Assembly (NCBI RefSeq): GCF_000321225.1
Contig: NW_004450467.1
Span: 442,980 to 506,979 of the forward strand
Direction: 5' to 3'
DNA: 64,000 nt
Origin: Odobenus rosmarus divergens
Lineage: Eukaryota; Chordata; Mammalia; Carnivora; Odobenidae
Below are positions 59,018-64,000 of this stretch, one piece after another; position 1 is the first letter of the stretch; each line of letters starts with the position of its first letter. The position numbers and the translations under genes are program-made. A model generated the notes under the pieces. That model saw nothing but the letters and a program-made list of their open reading frames with translations. It made no database searches and was not told the origin of the DNA.

Positions 59018-59731
59018 CTAAGGGAAAGAAATGGAGTTAAGAGGGTGGCACGTATGACAGGCTCAGGCTACAAGGTCCTGTGCCAGGACAACAGAGCTTT
59101 GAGGTTCTTACCACTGTTTCTCAGGCTCCTGGATGATACTAAGTTTACAACATAAAATGTGGACTCTTAAACCTACAACCTTTTCTTTGTCTACAGAGAG
59201 AGTAGGTGAGGGTGGGCAGCTTCATGCAGCTCCCCGCTAGCTTCCATGGAGGAATTCAGCCAGCCTGCGTGTGATCTGAGAGTCCGTTTGAGTGACTGGG
59301 ATCATCCACTCCAGCGTCCTGCCTTTGGCGGCCAAGCAGGAGGGCACCAAGCAGGTGAAGGGGCTGTCCTCACGTGCCTCTATTGTTCCTGGAGGCGCTA
59401 CCATAGTGGCCTGGGGTGTAAAGCGATGGCTTAGTTCACTGCTTAATTTTGTTCTTCTCAACCATCTCTCCTTCTTCCTCTTCAATTGATTATTACATTT
59501 TTCATATCTGTCCTTTCATAATAGCTTCTAGCTCATCCCACTTTCATCTCTTCTCTGACCCAGACATGTCCTTCTAGACCACAGGTGGGATATGCTATGG
59601 TTCCTATAGCAGTTTTCAATCTATTTTGTCCCAACACACTTGAGAAACACAATGCTCTCCCACCAGTAATAGAGACTGTCAGGGCTTTATGCTATTTGAA
59701 AAGTCTAAACCATAGTTCTGGGTCAGATTCT

Positions 59732-59732
<1 letters not shown>

Positions 59733-59766
<34 letters not shown>
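59733..59766. repeat. (TAA)11 microsatellite
   Basis: Uninterrupted AAT/TAA trinucleotides; the apparent poly-Asn frame across it is an artefact. Confidence 0.95.
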
Positions 59767-59768
<2 letters not shown>

Positions 59769-61230
59769 CCATCAAGGGTGAGCGCAGGCCATGTATTCAG
59801 TCTTGTGTCCTTGCTCTATCCCATACCCATTTTCATTTTTCATGACATCATTTTCATCACATCAGATTATTTTTTATTCTCAGAAAATTCTATTCTCATG
59901 CTCCTGGGTCTCTTAATGCTATTTCTTCTTCCTGGAATGTCATCTCTCTTTGCTCCACTTGGCTAAATCTTACTTATTCTTTAAGTCCCAGATCAAGTGT
60001 TATTTTCTCTGCAGAATTCTTCACCTTCATTCAACTTCTCTCCCTCACTCCTGCTGAACTGCTCCAACAGGCTCCTCCTTTGGCTCCCAGGGAAAGCAAG
60101 TGTCCCCTCCATGAGTGAGTTCCCATCGCTCACTTCACGGGTTTATCAGGCACGGTGAGCCCCTGTGCATGTCTTCTGAGAGCCTAAGGGGTCCTTGAGG
60201 ATGAGAATCATGAATGTGACCTTGGTATAAACAAGACTCACAGGAGGAGGGAAAGTAGAGCTACCCATGGCAGCTGGCTCCAGAGTCCTGCGGATTGCTG
60301 GCCCTCCTCTGGCTGAACAACAGACTTGGGCTCACCTGCTCCCAGCACTCGAGTTGCTTCCCAAGCCCAAGAACCTTGGGAAGAAATGAGAAGCTGTGAA
60401 ACATCCCATTCTTCTATCTGATGAGTGGTGGGCATCAGCTGGCCAGCCAGAGAAGGTTTTCTGGCCTGGGGATCTCATCTGAATCAGTAGATAGGCCAGC
60501 TCATCTTCCGATACACAGTAAGCATTAAACAAGGTTGGTTCCTACTATTGATTTCAATTCTATCATGTACACACTGTGTGACTTTGAGCACATATACACT
60601 GCTTCTAGAATATTCTACAGCTCCATGCCTAATCCTGATGAAAGTCAACTTTGTCGGTAATGACACCTGATGGAGGAGAGAATAACTGTTCTTCATTTCT
60701 CTGCCTGGAGGTGTTTGTTTCGATGCTGTGGCCAACTTGTCTTTTTAGAGTAGATGCTGTCGAGGCCCACAGCTACCCGTCACTGAGTTCCCTGTCCTGC
60801 CTCTCTCGCAGAGGGGCTGCCTCATAAACAGAGCAAAAAGCTGCACAGAGTGATTCAATAACATGCCCTTAGTTTGTTTGAGAAATGTTGGCAATTTATG
60901 AAAAACAGCCTCAGGTTCATTTCAAAATGTTTTGCTGTGAGGTTCAGTCATGAGGCTTCTGTGATTTATTGTAAGTTAGAGAAAACTGACTCCCTGAGGG
61001 CTGTTTTAAGACATGTCCTTGTGGCCTCATTTGTACCTTGAACTCAGCAGACCCCACACGGGCTCATTAACTTGCCCCTCCTCATCCTTCCAGATCTGTT
61101 TTTTCACGTGTGTTCTGTGCCTCGGGGCCTCACACTGTCCCCCTACACATTTAGCTCTCAGACCTCAGGTGTTAGTAGCATTTTCTTCTTTCTGCTCTCC
61201 CCATATCACCCCTTGCAGCTCTAGTTTGTT

Positions 61231-61640
61231 GTTTTTTTTTTTTTTAACTTTGTATAAAGCGCTTTATTCTGTAGTACTTGGTGCTTGTAACTTTTGAGGA
61301 AGATGCTTCCTAGAGTACAACAAGCTAATGCTAGCTTGGTCAAAGATATCTACAAAAAAATGCCCCCTGTACTTTTCAACATATTACATAAGACTGTAAA
61401 GTCTGTCAAGGCAGAAAGTGTGGAATTTCTTAAAGTATTGGAAAATAAGGCAAAAGAAAGTATATACGAAGAGTGTTTAAGCATTCTGTAATATACAATG
61501 GTCTTCATGTAATTAGAGCGCAACTTATCTATATATATATACACAAAGTGTTTCAGAAGCAAGGGAAGTCAACAGAAGCACTGGTTCTTTAAATTACATG
61601 TGGTCCCGTAGACAAGCAGGTCTCTGTGATGGTTCGTCCT
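61231..61640 (-). pseudogene. Possible processed retrocopy of an unidentified 3' UTR
   Basis: On the minus strand an AATAAA at 61264-61269 is followed 17 nt later by an A14-type run (T-run at 61232-61245 on plus), the layout of a reverse-transcribed mRNA end. Upstream lies AT-rich, UTR-like sequence (TATATATATATAGATAAGTT, GGGGGCATTTTTTTGTAG). I cannot name the parent gene or fix the upstream end, and no target-site duplication was found. The plus-strand frame 61294-61491 is probably chance. Confidence 0.35.
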
Positions 61641-62224
61641 GTTGCATGGAAGCCACATGGCTGGGTTCATCCACTTATTTCCCTCCCAGCTGCTACCGCC
61701 TGGGTTTGCACCCTTAGCTTCTGCCACCACCGCTACCCCTCACCTGGACATTCTCGAGAGCTCAGTGGCTTCTACTGGGTCCCTGGCCTCCATCTCCTCC
61801 CAAATCCAGAGCTGTCTCTCCAAAGGGCAGTGAGATCATATGACTCGTCTCCTCACTGCCCCCGTGCCCCCGCCCATGGCTGCTACGGCAGGGGCTTTCA
61901 CGCCCCCCTTCCCAATCTGATAAATATAATGCTCTCCATGCAAAATAATGGCTCCTAGAGCAGGGATTCTTAGCTCAGGGATTTATGTTGATCCTGACTT
62001 GGTCCTGTGGGCAGGCTCTCCACTGAGACTCCCTGGGCAGGACTTGTGGACACTCCACGAGCTTCCTACTCACTGCCGTGAGTCCCTCTCAGTCTCCATC
62101 CAAACTTATCTGGACTTCCTCCAAGGACCCTTTCAAACCTCCATGCCCTTGCTCTTCACCTTGAATGTCCATCTTCCACTTCCGCCTGACGCAGCCCCAA
62201 TGCCCACCCCTGCGCCAAGACTTC

Positions 62225-62470
62225 CTTGAATAACCCCGTTTAGCAGGAATCATCCCTTTCTCCGCGCTTGCCAGTCAGCTCTCGTCTGTCTCTTGAGCCT
62301 TTACTTCCTCTGCCTTGAAGTTTAACCCATCATTGACTGCCACTCTTCCCTCCCAGATTCTAAGCCCTTTGAAAATAGGCTTCACACCATATTCGTCTTT
62401 GTGCCCTCACTGGGCCTGGTGCTGCACCTTGCATGTGGCAGAGGTTCAGTCACTACTGAACTGAATTTCT
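62225..62470. repeat. L2-like fossil
   Basis: TTCTAAGCCCTTTGAAAATA, GCCTGGTGCTGCACCTTGCA and GTTCAGTCACTACTGAACTG resemble the conserved 3' part of L2. Family assignment is tentative. Confidence 0.5.
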
Positions 62471-64000
62471 AAACCGCCGGCTCTCGGGGCCGGAGTGAGG
62501 GCAGTAATTGGTAACATGGCAGAAGCCGGGCCAGGACCTTCAGCCGGGCCCAAAAGCCTTGAGAGGGGGCGACCACAAAGGGAGATTACAGGCAAGCAGC
62601 AGCCTGCTGTGGGGAGGGATTAAAGGAGACAGTCTACAATGCACAGAAGTGAAGTGTACTTGGGTGCGTTAGGGCTCTGGGCACACCCTCTCAGCTAGGC
62701 TGTCTCTAGAAAATTTGACAGCGTTAGCAAGAAGAACGCTGCTTTTTGAGAATTTGGTAGGTACTCAAAGGGAGTGCCAGGTAGGCTCTGGTGACTTGTG
62801 CCATTTTGTTATGAAGAGGGCACTCTGGGGACCCTGTGACCAAGGGGGGAACCTCTCGATCTGGGGACAAGAATGGACCATGGATTTCCTCCCCTTTGGA
62901 GTGAATCCTTGGAAAAATGTGTGCCCCCAAGTGGGGCAAATTTTTGTCCCTAAACTTATGCCCATGCCCATTATGCCCAGGCGTTTCCACTGGTTCTACA
63001 AGCGTATTCACCAAAGACGATGTGCCTTTTGCTAATAAGTCAGCAAGACGGATACTCTCGGGTACAGAGGTAGCAGCCCCTCTTTTTTGAGGACTTCATC
63101 TTTGGCTCTTCCACTTTGCAGATTTAGTTACAATACGGTTTCAGAACTGCGGCAATTGGAGGAGACTATGGTCCACAGTGAATGTTCTAAGCTTTGCTCT
63201 GAAATAACAGTCTTTAGTACAAAAGTGTGTGGGTGTTTATTTTCCAAGGCTCAGGATAGGTAATTTAGTGAGCTTTTAAGTCATCACTGGTGGAGGACGC
63301 TCCCTGGCTTTTGGCATTCAGAGTCCCAGGTGGCATTAAAAGTATAATAATAGACGCTTACATTTTGTGCCAGTCAGAAAGAAACTAAAGAGAAGGTACT
63401 GTGTACAGGCCACCTCTCTCTTGAAAGCACGAGAATTCGTTCTCGTTCTGATCATCCGAGCAGGCACCTTCCAAGCTGTTCTTTTTTTTTTTTCCCCCAT
63501 CATCTCTCCCTGTGTAGTGCATTGCCTTCTCCTTAAGCGTCTGGTTCCATAGAGATCTTCATGGCAAAAAGGAATTGGGCATGGGAGAAGCCCCAGAAGA
63601 CTGGAGCTAAGTGGGAACCTGCCATCAGAGCCCGGGCGGCGCTACCCGCCAGCCACTGACCCCAGCCGGCAGACTCACAGACGGCTACCCTGCTGACTTG
63701 GGCCTCAGTGGGTCTCTCGAGTGTTCCACAAGTGAGGCAATGTGCCCCTGACTCTGCCTCGGTGACCCCTGCCCCCTCGGGTTCTCTACATGTGAGCAGG
63801 CCTGGGCATCACAGAGCACGCTGGGGGCATCCTTCCTGGCCTGGCCCCATGGCCAATGCCGACAGATGCTCCCACGCTCCATCGGCCTCTCTCCTCATCC
63901 TGGAGCAGAAACTGTGCCAAGATATCTGGAGGCAAAGCCAGTGGGAGACTCTTCCTGGGCAGCATGTGGCTACTGGGCAGGGCATGGTGGGCCCTTGGCA

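Larger units (their letters stand above)
36040..64000 (-). other. GAD2: GAD2 gene, 3' half (partial)
   Basis: GAD2 encodes glutamate decarboxylase 65, the PLP-dependent enzyme that converts glutamate to GABA at presynaptic vesicles of GABAergic neurons and in pancreatic beta cells. Five exons on the minus strand encode the last 199 residues. Their lengths (79, 150, 108, 90 and 174 nt) add up so that the first complete codon is residue 387 of a 585-residue protein, the known GAD65 length. They correspond to human exons 12-16 if the human count of 16 exons is recalled correctly. The promoter and the exons for residues 1-386 are outside the window, so intron 11 is at least 4,983 nt. The paralogue GAD1 (GAD67, 594 aa) is excluded by the GAD65-type C-terminus ending in RLGQDL and by the residue numbering. 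Confidence 0.95.
59018..64000 (-). other. GAD2: GAD2 intron 11 (3' part)
   Basis: No upstream GAD2 exon (for example the one encoding the conserved Asp-Ala-Ala-Trp segment) can be found, so the whole stretch is intron. It holds (TAA)n at 59733-59766, L2-like scraps at about 59945-60035 and 62225-62470, a possible processed retrocopy at 61231-61640 and a more GC-rich end (62460-62700 and 63600-64000). Open frames are short and overlap on both strands. Confidence 0.85.

Noticed and set aside
59585..59845. ORF with a poly-asparagine stretch
   Set aside because: The Asn run is the (TAA)11 microsatellite.
61294..61491. 66-codon plus-strand ORF rich in Lys/Glu as a small protein
   Set aside because: It lies antisense to a poly(A)-ended, UTR-like sequence; no start context, no known match.
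1..64000. CRISPR arrays, operons, toxin-antitoxin or phage systems
   Set aside because: The DNA is mammalian; spaced repeats here are SINEs and microsatellites, and no bacterial genes or ribosome-binding sites occur.

Overview
This is nuclear DNA from a mammal, most likely an arctoid carnivore (bear, seal or mustelid group). The window carries about twenty copies of the carnivore tRNA-Lys-type SINE (SINEC). Most have the long form, with a polypyrimidine block and an AATAAATAAA-AAAGATTTTAT-type tail. I recall this form from bears, pinnipeds and mustelids, and it differs from the dog SINEC_Cf and cat SINEC_Fc forms. Carnivore-type L1 elements support the placement. The lineage call is an inference from repeat style. 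There are no prokaryotic, CRISPR or phage-like features.

The only gene I can support is GAD2 (glutamate decarboxylase 65 kDa), read right to left on the minus strand. Its last five coding exons are present at 58939-59017, 55242-55391, 48754-48861, 48319-48408 and 39505-39678. All have canonical AG/GT boundaries and preserved phase. Together they encode 199 residues, exactly residues 387-585 of a 585-residue GAD65. They include the PLP-binding lysine (position 396, NPHK) and the catalytic-loop tyrosine (position 425). Earlier exons lie beyond the right edge. The published ~5.7 kb GAD65 mRNA implies a 3' UTR of more than 3 kb. A distal AATAAA at 36057-36062 would give a UTR from 39504 down to about 36040.

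Layout: 1-1735 is the 5' part of an antisense L1 with a broken ORF1. From 1736 to about 36000 is intergenic sequence beyond the GAD2 3' end, toward APBB1IP if human gene order holds. It contains SINEs, L1 pieces, MIR/L2 fossils, a solo ERV-type LTR (29925-30451) and microsatellites. 36040-39504 is the probable GAD2 3' UTR. 39505-64000 is the GAD2 3' half, with repeat-rich introns that hold a second LTR-like element, several L1s, a MER20-like element, an unexplained open frame (44035-44304) and a possible processed 3'-UTR retrocopy (61231-61640).

I found no new biological system. The more unusual structures are a twin-primed (5'-inverted) L1 with target-site duplications and a nested SINE, a 25-bp SINE remnant still bracketed by 17-bp target-site duplications inside the GAD2 3' UTR, and the two unidentified intronic elements. 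Repeat family names come from remembered consensus sequences, and all repeat ends are approximate unless a target-site duplication is quoted.
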